DNA of 64,000 nucleotides. Source: Bacillota bacterium. GTDB lineage: Bacteria > Bacillota > Clostridia > Christensenellales > SZUA-584. Position numbers and translations under genes: made by a program. The notes under the pieces are model-generated. The model was not told the DNA's origin, ran no database searches, and saw nothing but the letters and a program-made list of their open reading frames with translations. Of this stretch, positions 24,980-33,611 are shown piece by piece. The first letter of the stretch is position 1. Each line of letters starts with the position of its first letter. The stretch is from positions 62,001-126,000 of the forward strand of contig JAEYKW010000030.1 of the NCBI GenBank assembly GCA_023408075.1, given 5' to 3'.

Positions 24980-26116
24980 CTATAATATCTTCTTCAGCAG
25001 TGGAATGCGTCTGAATACAAAATGCGTGGCTGCAAAACAAAGCGGCAGGCAAACCACAACCATCAGCGCGAACTTTACAATCGGCAGCCAGTGAATCGGC
25101 CCGAACAGCTGGGCGACCGCAATGATGATGGGCGCGTGGAACACATAAACCGCAAACGCGTTGTCCGACAGCGTTTTGATAAGCCTGCTCTGCGCATTGC
25201 ATTTCTCTCTGAATATCGCAATGAGCCCAACGGAAACGGCCACAGCCGTGAAAGCCTCCCACAGCGCGTAGGCTGCGCTTTCCCATGTGAAGCCGCCGTT
25301 GTAGTTCTCGTTGCCCTCGAGCGCGCCGCAAAACAGCATGATGGCCGACCATGCGATAAAACCGGGGACGATCGCCGTGAAGAGCCACCGCTTGCCCGCT
25401 TTGAAGCTGATTTTCGAAAACAGGTCGCTGCGGTATGCCACAATGCCCACGATAAACAGCACAATATACTGCGCGAAGTAACACAGCTGCATGTTGAACA
25501 CGCTGGTGCCTATCGGCTGGACGGTACGGATCAAAAACGCGAATGCGCCGACCAGCATTATCAGCAGCAAAATGTTGGACGTGCGCGGCGAAACGGACTG
25601 CCACCGCTCAGTGCGCGGCTTTCTGACAAGACGGAAGAGGCCGTACAACACGGAAAATATGAACAGCGCGATGACAAACCAGAGCGGCCCCGAGCCTGCG
25701 AGCACATCCGTGCTTGTGATATAGCGGCCGAAGAACTCAAGGAAGCCGGGCTTGGGGGAAAGCCAATAGACACCCAGCTCAAAATAGAGTATGAGCGGAT
25801 TGATGATCAGCATGTAAAACAAGGCGGGCAGCAACAGCCGAATGAAGCGGTCTTTGGTGTATTTGCCGAAGCCCTTTTTATCATAAGCACCCGGAATGAA
25901 GTACCCCGCGATCAAAAACAGGAAACCCATGAAGTAGCCTTGGGTGAAAGACTGATAAAACCCGAAAGCTGCCGTGGAGATGATGCCCAAGGGACGTTCG
26001 TCCATGTAATACCAGCTGCCCATACCGCTGTACGTGACGGCAAGGTGCTGAATCACCACAAATACAATCATCAGCAAACGCAGGTTATCAATATAAAAAA
26101 GCCGCTTTCTTTCCAT
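24980..26116 (-). CDS. Acyltransferase family 3 (OafA/MdoC-type) membrane protein
   Basis: A 378-residue protein with about ten membrane helices, the normal size of acyltransferase_3 proteins without an extra domain. The start RKRLFYIDNLRLLMIVFVVI with the downstream QHLAVTYSG gives the conserved helix-1 Asp and His pattern, and the Arg-rich loop KYTKDRFIRLLLPALFY is typical. These enzymes transfer acyl groups (acetyl, succinyl) across the membrane to surface glycans, peptidoglycan or glucans. No glycan cluster lies nearby, so the acceptor is unknown. Monocistronic, upstream of the tRNA gene on the same strand. Confidence 0.85.
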   Translation of the reverse strand: MERKRLFYIDNLRLLMIVFVVIQHLAVTYSGMGSWYYMDERPLGIISTAAFGFYQSFTQGYFMGFLFLIAGYFIPGAYDKKGFGKYTKDRFIRLLLPALFYMLIINPLILYFELGVYWLSPKPGFLEFFGRYITSTDVLAGSGPLWFVIALFIFSVLYGLFRLVRKPRTERWQSVSPRTSNILLLIMLVGAFAFLIRTVQPIGTSVFNMQLCYFAQYIVLFIVGIVAYRSDLFSKISFKAGKRWLFTAIVPGFIAWSAIMLFCGALEGNENYNGGFTWESAAYALWEAFTAVAVSVGLIAIFREKCNAQSRLIKTLSDNAFAVYVFHAPIIIAVAQLFGPIHWLPIVKFALMVVVCLPLCFAATHFVFRRIPLLKKIL

Positions 26117-26369
26117 ACAAACATCCCAAAAATTTTAATTGACATCATCATATCATAGGGAATAAATACAATCAATTTGAAATCATAGCTATCGCATCGG
26201 AGTGCGCATGCAATAGCCTCAGAAACAAATGACATCGTTGAACCGAGCCGTCATGGGGCGCTATGGTGAGAAAACAGATGGTGCAGCTCATTCCGTAAGC
26301 AGCACGGATTTTGTCATGATAAGTACTTATGACAGAGCGCGAAAGGCTATTGCGGTCTTGGCGCTTTGT

Positions 26370-26395
26370 TTCTTTCATATAGATATATGAAAGAA
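26370..26395. promoter_or_regulatory. Perfect inverted repeat, operator candidate
   Basis: TTCTTTCATAT and ATATGAAAGAA form a perfect 11-bp inverted repeat around AGAT, ending 18 bases before the ATG at 26413. It could be a regulator's operator or a leader hairpin. There is no T-run for termination. The rest of 26117-26412 holds nothing I can name. Confidence 0.5.
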
Positions 26396-26412
26396 TACTG
26401 CGGAGAACCCTG

Positions 26413-26949
26413 ATGGATATAGGTTATCGAAGGCTTGCACTGATGGCATGCGTCTGTTTGCTGCTGATGGCAGCCTCGCTTTTTGCGCTTTTGAGCATGA
26501 TCGGTTTTCAGAGCGCACCGGCCTCGGCGTCGTACAGCGACTTGGAAGTCAAAACGGCAATGCTCACAGCTGCCATGGACGAGGTGGGCGTCTGCAGCCC
26601 GCGAGACGCCGCGCTGCTCTGGGCAAAGGGGGTCAAGCAGCGCAACGCCGCAATGCAGTACGCGGCTTTGTCCGGACCTCTCAAAGAGCGGTTTTCAAAG
26701 GCGTGGGAACAGACCGCGCCGAATTGGGTGACGGGCGTATCAAGCCCGTGGATAAGCGAATATCACATCGCGGATGCGCAGCAAAAAGACGGAGTTTACA
26801 CTTGTATTCTTGAGTTCGCAGCCGAAACCTCAACGGGACCAGCCGGAACACATGACGTAAAACTGACGGTGGAAGAGGACGGCGGGCTCTGGCATATCAC
26901 ACAGATTGAGAAAGACAATACCTTTGGCGTCTATACGGGCGAACGGTGA
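26413..26949 (+). CDS. Anchored extracytoplasmic protein of unknown function
   Basis: A 178-residue protein with an N-terminal hydrophobic helix (about 8-31) acting as anchor or signal peptide. The rest (about 45-178) has an alpha+beta layout with WAKGVKQRNAAMQYAALS and YHIADAQQKDGVYTCILEFA, like the NTF2-like domains found at the C-terminus of some Clostridia BlaR1/M56 proteins; this is a resemblance, not an assignment. It ends about 150 bases before the ABC ATPase start and may belong with the ABC-PASTA group. The start follows GGAGAAC. Confidence 0.55.
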   Translation: MDIGYRRLALMACVCLLLMAASLFALLSMIGFQSAPASASYSDLEVKTAMLTAAMDEVGVCSPRDAALLWAKGVKQRNAAMQYAALSGPLKERFSKAWEQTAPNWVTGVSSPWISEYHIADAQQKDGVYTCILEFAAETSTGPAGTHDVKLTVEEDGGLWHITQIEKDNTFGVYTGER

Positions 26950-27101
26950 GATATTCTGTAATATTCTGTTCAGATCATGTAAAGGGTATGTTATTTTATT
27001 CTTTTTTTTATTATAATGGACAGGATGCGGAACTTTTTGTTTCTTCATACGTCTTATATAAAAATATATTGTCGCAGCACAAGCGGGAAAGGATATTTCA
27101 A

Positions 27102-28025
27102 TTGGAGCTGTTAAAAATTGAAGGCCTGACGAAGGTGATTAAAAAAAGAAAGATATTGGACGACATATCTTTAACCGTGAATTCAGGTGAAATCGTCGGC
27201 TTCCTGGGGCCGAACGGTGCCGGTAAAACCACCACCATCAAGATGATCATGGGCCTTTTCTCCATCACGTCGGGGCATATATCTGTTTTAGGACACGATG
27301 TTGTTTCTGATTTTGAGAACGCTATGAAGAATATCGGCGGCATCGTCGAGAACCCGGACCTCTACAAGAGGCTGACGGGTCGGCAGAATCTTGAGTATTT
27401 TGCCTCTATGTACGAGGGTGACCAGAAGCAGCAGATCGATGAAGTCGTTGAACTGGTCAAGATGAAAGACCGTATCAAAGACAAGGTCAAAACGTATTCG
27501 CTCGGTATGAGACAGCGGGTCGGCATCGCGCAGGCGCTGCTGCACCGCCCGAGCCTGCTCGTGCTCGACGAACCCACGAACGGTCTTGACCCCATCGGCA
27601 TCAAAGAACTCAGAGACTTACTCAAATACCTCTCCAAAAACGCGGGTGTCGGCGTGTTTATTTCGAGCCATCTGCTCTCCGAAATGGAGCTCATGTGCGA
27701 CCGTATTTACATTATCGACAACGGCGTGATCATCGGTGAGAAAACCATCGAACAGGTCAAGGAGTCGGACGACGAGGAAATCTACAGCTACAGCTTTGTT
27801 ACAAGCGACAAGGACAAGACCCATGCGTATTTCAAGGGCCTTGATGCGAACTGTGAGCAGACAAACGGCGGCGTCACGGTCGTGATGAAGCGCGACCAGA
27901 TACCCGAGCTTGTCCGTACCCTTGTGAACATGGGCATCGATATCTATGCGGTCAACCAGTCGCAAAGAACGCTTGAGCAGGATTTCATCTCGATGACGAC
28001 CGGCACCAAGACGCAGATCAGATAG
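27102..28025 (+). CDS. ABC transporter ATP-binding protein (BcrA-like)
   Basis: A 307-residue ATPase of the CcmA/BcrA type. Walker A is GPNGAGKTTTIK (about residues 38-49), the signature SLGMRQRVGIAQALL, and Walker B LLVLDEPTNGLDP. A C-terminal extension of about 85 residues follows the H-loop (ISSHLL). I place the start at TTG 27102, where AAAGGA lies 8 bases upstream and the family N-terminus LLKIEGLTKV begins; the frame stays open back to 26946 without homology. The permease follows by 18 bases. These pairs often export antibiotics or respond to envelope stress. Confidence 0.88.
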   Translation: MELLKIEGLTKVIKKRKILDDISLTVNSGEIVGFLGPNGAGKTTTIKMIMGLFSITSGHISVLGHDVVSDFENAMKNIGGIVENPDLYKRLTGRQNLEYFASMYEGDQKQQIDEVVELVKMKDRIKDKVKTYSLGMRQRVGIAQALLHRPSLLVLDEPTNGLDPIGIKELRDLLKYLSKNAGVGVFISSHLLSEMELMCDRIYIIDNGVIIGEKTIEQVKESDDEEIYSYSFVTSDKDKTHAYFKGLDANCEQTNGGVTVVMKRDQIPELVRTLVNMGIDIYAVNQSQRTLEQDFISMTTGTKTQIR

Positions 28026-28043
28026 CAAAGAGAGGATACGATT

Positions 28044-29831
28044 ATGAGTTTTATAAAACAAACCAATATGGAAATCAAAAGTATTATAAGGTCGAAATTC
28101 CTGCTGATCATCGGTATTCTGGTATTGCTTTCGAGCATCGCGATTCCGGTTGTCGGCGTGCTGACCAAGCCGGATCCCAACAACGGGTATTATCCGGGCG
28201 GCCCGACGATTATGTACGAAAAGGCGATGGCCATGCCCGCTTACGGCGGCGATTATTACAACGGCCAGGAGCCGATTACGGTAGACGGCGTGACGATTAT
28301 GCCGGACAATCCGTTTTACGGCAACATTCAGGGGCTCGACCAGTATGACGATTATCTCGATGCGTCGGCTTTTAATTCCCCCGAAGCGATGGATCTCGTG
28401 CTGGAAATGACCGATATTGAGCTCGATTATTACCTGCGCGCCGCACAGGTTATCACCACCTACGAAGATTACCGCATGAATCTTGTGTGGGACACCACTA
28501 AGCTCTATGAGAAGTTCATCTATGAAAAAGCGGGCGTGACCGATATCGAGGTGCTCAAGGAAGCGCTCAACTACCGGTATTATGTGGACCCGAATACCTT
28601 TGACGATATCTATGTGAACATATCGGAATCGGAGCGTCAGGCCGCTATCGAGAAGGACGACGCCTATTTGAACAGGCTCTATGATGTGATAGAGAACAAT
28701 GACTTTGACGAGTATATTGCGATCAGCATTGAGCAGCAGCAGAGCCAGATCGACAACATCAACAAGAGCATCGAAATTCAGGAACAGACGATCCTCGAGC
28801 ATCCGGATCAGGAGGAAGAGCTCAGCCGCTACATTGAGGATATGAAAAAGCAGATCAAGCTCATCACCGACAGCACAATTCCGATGCTGCAGTACCGTCA
28901 GGAAAAGCACATTGTGCCCGGCGAGGATATCTGGCAGAACATGGCCATTTCCAGCATCGAGAATGCAAACAACCAGCTCGCTTATTCCGTATTGCTCAGT
29001 GAGGAAGATTACAATAAGGATCCGTACCTGCCCCAGCAGTACAAATCGTACGACCGCTACAGAACAGCCATACAGGCGCAGATCGATAAGGCCAACAACG
29101 ATATTCTTGTCGCGCAGAACTCTCTTGATTCTGACAAGCCGGATATGACGTTTGTGCCCGAAGGTGCGAGAAACCAGACGACGAGCTTCCTGTATTACTC
29201 CGCGTTTGTGGCGCTGTTTGCGGTGATCCTCGGCGGCTGGATTATGGCCAGCGAGTTTCAGCTCGGAACCATCCGTCTGCTGATGATCCGCCCGAAAACG
29301 CGCATTAAGATTTTAATGTCCAAGTTTACGGCGGCGCTCGTGATCTGCCTTGGCATCTATATCGCGGGCACGGTGCTCAATATTCTGGCAACCGGCATCT
29401 GCTTCGGGTTCTCGGATTTTGGATTCCCGAACTATACGGCATCGGGTGCGGTCGGGTTCCTTGCATACTATATTCCGAAGTTCCTTGCCTGCGCCGTTAC
29501 CATCGTTTTCGGATACTGCACCGCGTTTTTCTTCTCGACAGTGGCGAAGAATATCGCCGTCGCGATTGCGGTGCCTGCCATCTGCTTTGTGATGAGCATC
29601 GTCGGCATGAGCCAGCTCGCTTATACGGAAGCGGCTCAGTGGCTGGCATGGACGCCGATACCGTTTGTGCAGATGTCTCAGTTTTTCACGCAGTATTCAC
29701 CCGTGCAGACGATGATCTCCAACGGTGTGCCGCTGAGCCTTGGCTATGGCATCGGCTTGCTGCTCGGCTTATCGTTGATTTTCACGGTCATATCCGCTTG
29801 GGTATTTAAGAAAAAGGATATAACGAACTAA
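28044..29831 (+). CDS. ABC-2 type permease with large extracellular domain
   Basis: A 595-residue permease. After one N-terminal helix (about 17-36) comes an outer region of roughly 340 residues (about 37-378), with a coiled-coil-like stretch (about 230-275, rich in Gln, Glu and Ile), then five helices (about 379-590) of the ABC-2 family, including SEFQLGTIRLLMIRPKTR, which follows the second helix. Such a long insert between helices 1 and 2 is known in bacitracin-type and YhgE-like proteins and suggests direct contact with wall or lipid-linked ligands. Same operon as the ATPase and, 14 bases on, the PASTA protein. Confidence 0.85.
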   Translation: MSFIKQTNMEIKSIIRSKFLLIIGILVLLSSIAIPVVGVLTKPDPNNGYYPGGPTIMYEKAMAMPAYGGDYYNGQEPITVDGVTIMPDNPFYGNIQGLDQYDDYLDASAFNSPEAMDLVLEMTDIELDYYLRAAQVITTYEDYRMNLVWDTTKLYEKFIYEKAGVTDIEVLKEALNYRYYVDPNTFDDIYVNISESERQAAIEKDDAYLNRLYDVIENNDFDEYIAISIEQQQSQIDNINKSIEIQEQTILEHPDQEEELSRYIEDMKKQIKLITDSTIPMLQYRQEKHIVPGEDIWQNMAISSIENANNQLAYSVLLSEEDYNKDPYLPQQYKSYDRYRTAIQAQIDKANNDILVAQNSLDSDKPDMTFVPEGARNQTTSFLYYSAFVALFAVILGGWIMASEFQLGTIRLLMIRPKTRIKILMSKFTAALVICLGIYIAGTVLNILATGICFGFSDFGFPNYTASGAVGFLAYYIPKFLACAVTIVFGYCTAFFFSTVAKNIAVAIAVPAICFVMSIVGMSQLAYTEAAQWLAWTPIPFVQMSQFFTQYSPVQTMISNGVPLSLGYGIGLLLGLSLIFTVISAWVFKKKDITN

Positions 29832-29845
29832 GAGGGGATAAGAAG

Positions 29846-31567
29846 ATGAGCGACAATAACAGCTTTCTGAGCAATTACACCAAAAAGGACGGCGAAGCCG
29901 AACCGGTATCCCGGAAAAAAGAGAGCCCGGCGAAGGCTCCTGCCGAGCCATCTTTCAAGTACGAGCAAAAGAGCGGGTTTAAAAAGCCCGAACCGAAGGA
30001 CCCGAAACCGCCGAGATTTGAGGATGGTACAAGGAAAAAGCTGATTACCGCAATTGCCGCAGGCGGCGGTGTGCTCGTCATCCTTATTATCGTGCTCGTG
30101 CTTGTACTTGGCGGCGGCGTTGCAGTACTCGATTTCGCCAACGGAAAGCTGTCGGACGCTCAGCTATGGGCCAATGAAAACGGCATGATCATTACCACGG
30201 AGAACGCTTACAGCGACACCGTGGAGGAAGGTTATGTGATCGATCAGGACACGGAATCGGGCAGCAAGGTGAAGAAGGGCAGCTTTATTAAGCTGACTGT
30301 TTCGCTCGGCCCCGATTTAAGCGTGACGCTGCCCCTGCCGGATCTTACGGCGATGACGGCGGACGAGGTGCAAAAATGGGCGGATGACAACTTTATGACC
30401 AAGGTGCGCATCACCACGGAATTCAGCGCCGATGTGGCTCAGGGAAAAGTCATCCGCTATGAGATCAACGACAACACGGTGGTTGATGAAGTGCGCCGCG
30501 ATACGCCGATTTATGTGATTGTCTCTAAAGGGCCCGAGACTGCCGCGGCGACCGTCAAGGTGCCGGATTTCAAAACAAAATCGCTTGCGGAGTGCTTTAC
30601 GTTCGCGAAAGATAACGGTTTGGTTCTGACGGTCAATGAGGAGTACGACGACTACGTCCCCGCGGGGACAATCATGTCTCAGAGTGTGAAGGCCGACCAG
30701 ATGATATCAACCGGCAGCGAGATCGTTCTCGTGGTCAGCAAGGGCAAGATGATCACCGTGCCGGATTTCTCCGGCTATACGAAAGAACAGGCGACAGCGC
30801 TGGCCGGAGAACTCGCGCTGCCCGTCACCATTACAGAGAAATATTCGGGTTCGTCCACGGGACGGCTCATTTCGCAGAGCATAGAAGCCGGATCCATTTA
30901 TGAGAACGGCGATCTGCTCGAGCTCGAATATTCGCTGGGCAACAAAATCGTGGTCGCGAGTTTTGTGGGGCAGACGCGTGATATGCTGGAAGCATGGGCC
31001 AAGGGGCTTAACGACGATGGCGCAAAGATCACCGTCAAGGCTACTGAAGCCAAGAGCAGCCAGCCGCGCGGCACGATCATTTATCAGGATGTCGCGAACA
31101 CCTCGGTGAGCTACAAAACAACGATCAACATCACGGTATCGGCGGGCAAGGTTGTCTACGTTCCCGATCTGACGGGCCCGATGGACGGGAACTATAACAA
31201 CGCCATCACGCGCGAAAAAGCCATTGCGCTTTGTGAATCTGCGGGCCTGATTCCGGTGTTCGTGGAAGACAATTCGGGCGGTGCGCTGGCAGGCGAGGTC
31301 TGGAGCCAGAGTATTGCGCCGGGCACCGAAATGAGTGAGGGCACAAAAATCACGCTGCTTTATAAGTCAATGGCGACGGTCACAGTTCCTGATTTCACAG
31401 GGAAGATGGATCTTGATATCAGGGCATCTCTCGGTTTGCTGGATATCGTGTATGCAAACGGTGAGAGCCAAGGGACGTGCATTTCGCAGTCGCTGGCTGC
31501 AAAGTCGACGGTCGCCGCGGGCAGTGTTATTACACTGACGATGAGCGGACCTCCGGCATCACCATAA
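29846..31567 (+). CDS. PASTA-domain membrane protein without a kinase domain
   Basis: A 573-residue protein: a charged Pro/Lys-rich cytoplasmic tail (1-65), one membrane helix (about 66-92) and about seven PASTA-like units of 65-75 residues outside. Units begin with strands such as VTLPLPDLTAMTADEV, VKVPDFKTKSLAE, ITVPDFSGYTKEQ, VYVPDLTG and VTVPDFTGKMD, and most end in a 'VSKG' or 'SQS...G' pattern. PASTA units bind peptidoglycan fragments or lipid II and usually sit on PrkC/Stk-type kinases or PBP2x. Here there is no kinase or transpeptidase; the gene follows an ABC exporter by 14 bases. A terminator follows. Confidence 0.88.
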   Translation: MSDNNSFLSNYTKKDGEAEPVSRKKESPAKAPAEPSFKYEQKSGFKKPEPKDPKPPRFEDGTRKKLITAIAAGGGVLVILIIVLVLVLGGGVAVLDFANGKLSDAQLWANENGMIITTENAYSDTVEEGYVIDQDTESGSKVKKGSFIKLTVSLGPDLSVTLPLPDLTAMTADEVQKWADDNFMTKVRITTEFSADVAQGKVIRYEINDNTVVDEVRRDTPIYVIVSKGPETAAATVKVPDFKTKSLAECFTFAKDNGLVLTVNEEYDDYVPAGTIMSQSVKADQMISTGSEIVLVVSKGKMITVPDFSGYTKEQATALAGELALPVTITEKYSGSSTGRLISQSIEAGSIYENGDLLELEYSLGNKIVVASFVGQTRDMLEAWAKGLNDDGAKITVKATEAKSSQPRGTIIYQDVANTSVSYKTTINITVSAGKVVYVPDLTGPMDGNYNNAITREKAIALCESAGLIPVFVEDNSGGALAGEVWSQSIAPGTEMSEGTKITLLYKSMATVTVPDFTGKMDLDIRASLGLLDIVYANGESQGTCISQSLAAKSTVAAGSVITLTMSGPPASP

Positions 31568-31582
31568 TTTAAGCCTTTGAGA

Positions 31583-31611
31583 GCCGCCTTGCACTGCAGG
31601 GCGGTTTTTTT
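31583..31611 (+). terminator. Rho-independent terminator of the ABC-PASTA operon
   Basis: GCCGCC pairs with GGCGGT across an inner TGCA/TGCA pairing, followed by a T7 run. It lies 16 bases after the PASTA gene stop. Confidence 0.85.
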
Positions 31612-31677
31612 ATATCTGATAGACAATACTATCTGATATGAGACCCGTCAAAATAAAAGGAGGCGTGGAAAACAAAA

Positions 31678-32277
31678 ATGCAAGAAGGTCTGTCTGAGTA
31701 TATACAAAAGAACTTTCCTGATTTTTGGAATGACATTCATATACGGTTTGAGCTCGGAGACCCGTTCGAAAACGGATCGGACGGGCGAATTGCTCAGGTT
31801 ATACAAAGAGTCGCCACTCTTTTTGAAGAAATCTTCAGCGAGCAGGATGTGATCCATCTTTATATAAAGGATTGGGAAAGCGAGGATAATACCTCCGGCT
31901 ATCTGTATGACCTGCTCAAGCAGCACCGCATCGACGAAACAAACTCATTGCTGCAGGTTGAGGATGTGAATGATGAGGGAAACACAATCAACACAATGAG
32001 GCCATTCTCGGTGAAGACATTAAGCGGGATATTCTCTTCAATACCGTACAGGGATATACTCACCGGCATCGCCAATTATGAGCAGGGGCGGATGCCGTCA
32101 ATAGGCCAGCGGGTTTACTTCATCAACATGAAAAAAGATATTATGTTTTACATGTATGATGACAGAGGATGCATCATATTTGCAAAGGACAAAGAAAAGC
32201 TTCAGGGTTTATACACGAAATACAATGACTGGCTGGCGGATTACTGGCGCGAGTGCTTTGATAATTTATATAAATAG
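31678..32277 (+). CDS. DUF3885 domain-containing protein
   Basis: A 199-residue cytoplasmic protein. The start fits the DUF3885 family (IHIRFELGDP near residue 20), and the C-terminus has its signature VYFINMKKDIMFYMYDDRGC followed by IIFAKDKEKL and a YNDW motif. Function unknown; DUF3885 genes are common in Bacillota, often near toxin-immunity or phage-related loci, but none is visible here. It is monocistronic, between a terminator and the convergent tautomerase gene. The start follows AAAGGAGG with about 12 bases spacing. Confidence 0.82.
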   Translation: MQEGLSEYIQKNFPDFWNDIHIRFELGDPFENGSDGRIAQVIQRVATLFEEIFSEQDVIHLYIKDWESEDNTSGYLYDLLKQHRIDETNSLLQVEDVNDEGNTINTMRPFSVKTLSGIFSSIPYRDILTGIANYEQGRMPSIGQRVYFINMKKDIMFYMYDDRGCIIFAKDKEKLQGLYTKYNDWLADYWRECFDNLYK

Positions 32278-32343
32278 GCTGATCACAAGAGCTTTTCTGT
32301 AGAATTTTCAGGCGACAGTGGAGGAGAGTCACTGTGGGGGATT

Positions 32344-32730
32344 TCAATCCAGCTTGAATTTAAAACCAAGGTCGCTTGCTTGATTGCCGTAAATGCCCCA
32401 GTTATCGAACGGAGGCTCATGCATGATGATAAACACATCAGTGGGCGCAATACCGAGCCGATCTCCCAATGTGTTGGTGATTGTGCTAATGACAGCTTTT
32501 TTTAGCTCCTTGCTCCTGCCGGGAAACAGCGTTAATTCAATCAGCGTGAATCGATCCGTCTTGGCACTTCTGCGCTCAAAGAACTCAGCTTCGAGCTCAT
32601 AGAGCCGCTGAAACCTGTCGTCATCCTCTATGCCCAAAGAAGCAGTCAGGGCATCGTGAACAGCTTGCATCAATGCCTTTTTGTATGTTGACGGCTTGCC
32701 CTTAATGATTTCTATTCGTACGAATGGCAT
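32344..32730 (-). CDS. Tautomerase family protein
   Basis: A 128-residue protein of the 4-oxalocrotonate tautomerase/MIF superfamily in its longer, fused-unit form. The catalytic proline would be Pro2, exposed after removal of the initiator Met (MPFVRIEIIKGKP). A second beta-alpha-beta unit begins near TLIELTLFPGRSKELKKAV. The start at 32730 is chosen to place that proline at the N-terminus; the frame stays open for nine more residues upstream. Such enzymes shift double bonds in keto acids; the substrate is unknown. Divergent from the ArsR gene. Confidence 0.8.
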   Translation of the reverse strand: MPFVRIEIIKGKPSTYKKALMQAVHDALTASLGIEDDDRFQRLYELEAEFFERRSAKTDRFTLIELTLFPGRSKELKKAVISTITNTLGDRLGIAPTDVFIIMHEPPFDNWGIYGNQASDLGFKFKLD

Positions 32731-32817
32731 GCTGACCCTCGCTTCTGTTCCGCCCAAATGCAGAATATATATTGGCTATTTACGTATTATACCAAACAGA
32801 TGCCGCATGAGGCAACA

Positions 32818-32846
32818 TTGACAAGATCGTGAAATCGCGGTACATT
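32818..32846 (+). promoter_or_regulatory. Promoter of the ArsR-family gene
   Basis: TTGACA at 32818-32823, a 17-bp spacer and TACATT at 32841-32846; the ATG is 21 bases downstream. Confidence 0.7.
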
Positions 32847-32866
32847 TCTTTGAGGGAGGGGTGGCT

Positions 32867-33187
32867 ATGCAAAGATGCAGTGAAGGCATTGAACTCAAAG
32901 CGATGGATATCGAGGAAGCAAGATACCTCGCCGAGTTTTTAAAGGTGTTTGGCGACCCCGACAGGGTGCGCATACTCGCTCTGCTTAAAGACAAGGAAAT
33001 GTGTGTGGGGCATATTGCGCAGGCGCTTGATAAATCGGTGTCGGCTGTGTCGCATCAGCTCGGCATTATGCGCCGCCAGCGCTTGGTTCGTTACGTTAAA
33101 GACGGCAAGAACATCTATTACACCGTGGACGACGAGCATGTGTCCCTGCTGCTTGACGCCGCGCAGGAGCACTGCCATCATAAATAA
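32867..33187 (+). CDS. ArsR/SmtB family metal sensor (zinc-type alpha-5 site)
   Basis: A 106-residue winged-helix repressor. The recognition region is IAQALDKSVSAVSHQLGIM (about 47-65). Near the C-terminus DEHVSLLLDAAQEHCHH fits exactly the alpha-5 metal motif D-x-H-x10-H-x2-H of SmtB and CzrA, which senses Zn(II). Only one Cys is in the alpha-3 region (EMCVGH), so an arsenic- or cadmium-type site is unlikely. I chose ATG 32867 with GAGGGAGGGG upstream; GTG 32861 would add two residues. No zinc exporter or importer is adjacent; the following gene is a small protein of unknown role. Confidence 0.85.
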   Translation: MQRCSEGIELKAMDIEEARYLAEFLKVFGDPDRVRILALLKDKEMCVGHIAQALDKSVSAVSHQLGIMRRQRLVRYVKDGKNIYYTVDDEHVSLLLDAAQEHCHHK

Positions 33188-33225
33188 CTTTTGCCCGCTC
33201 CGCACAGACTAGCGCTGTAGGGGGA

Positions 33226-33522
33226 ATGAGACAAATGGACGAGAAATTTGCGCAGAGGCTCAATACGCTCGATGAAAAAATCGTGGTGCTTTTTGAGCAG
33301 CGTATGGCCGTTGCCGAGAAGGCGATGGCTGCCATGACGAAGCGCGAGCTGAGGCAGGAAGCCAGGATGATGGGCGCGCAGGCGGTGGAAAAGGCCACAA
33401 GCTATGCCTGCGATTTAAGCAACATCGCGTATACGGAGGAGCTCATAAAGCTCATGCTCTGCGCGTCGATGAAGCACCGGCGCAGGCTGCTCAAACGCTT
33501 AAAGAAGCAGAGCGTCTGCTGA
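33226..33522 (+). CDS. Small helical protein, chorismate mutase (AroQ)-like start
   Basis: A 98-residue, highly charged, all-helical protein. The start (MDEKFAQRLNTLDEKIVVLF, then EQRMAVAEKA) has the spacing of the first helix of AroQ chorismate mutases, where an Arg and a Lys bind substrate, but the later active-site residues are not evident, so the enzyme activity is doubtful. It lies 38 bases after the zinc-type ArsR gene and is probably in its operon. The start could also be ATG 33235, better spaced to GGGGG. A strong promoter for an RNA begins 2 bases after its stop. Confidence 0.55.
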   Translation: MRQMDEKFAQRLNTLDEKIVVLFEQRMAVAEKAMAAMTKRELRQEARMMGAQAVEKATSYACDLSNIAYTEELIKLMLCASMKHRRRLLKRLKKQSVC

Positions 33523-33524
33523 GC

Positions 33525-33553
33525 TTGACAGCCTCGCCACAAAGCATTATAAT
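33525..33553 (+). promoter_or_regulatory. Perfect consensus sigma-A promoter for the riboswitch RNA
   Basis: TTGACA at 33525-33530, a 17-bp spacer and TATAAT at 33548-33553: both hexamers and the spacing match the consensus exactly. Transcription should begin near 33560, about 50 bases before the riboswitch. Confidence 0.85.
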
Positions 33554-33611
33554 ACGGGATAATTGAATAGTCACAAAAATGATGACACCATATTCACACC
33601 ATGATTCAAAG

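Noticed and set aside
24780..24990. Integration site at the tRNA-Arg gene
   Set aside because: No repeated tRNA 3' end, no integrase and no phage-like genes nearby; the flanks are a normal promoter and terminator.
25022..26158. 378-codon plus-strand frame opposite the acyltransferase gene
   Set aside because: Charged, low-hydrophobicity antisense translation; the minus-strand frame is a clear membrane enzyme with family motifs.
27618..28910. 430-codon minus-strand frame across the ABC ATPase and permease
   Set aside because: It spans two well-supported plus-strand genes and has no start context; typical antisense shadow in GC-rich codons.
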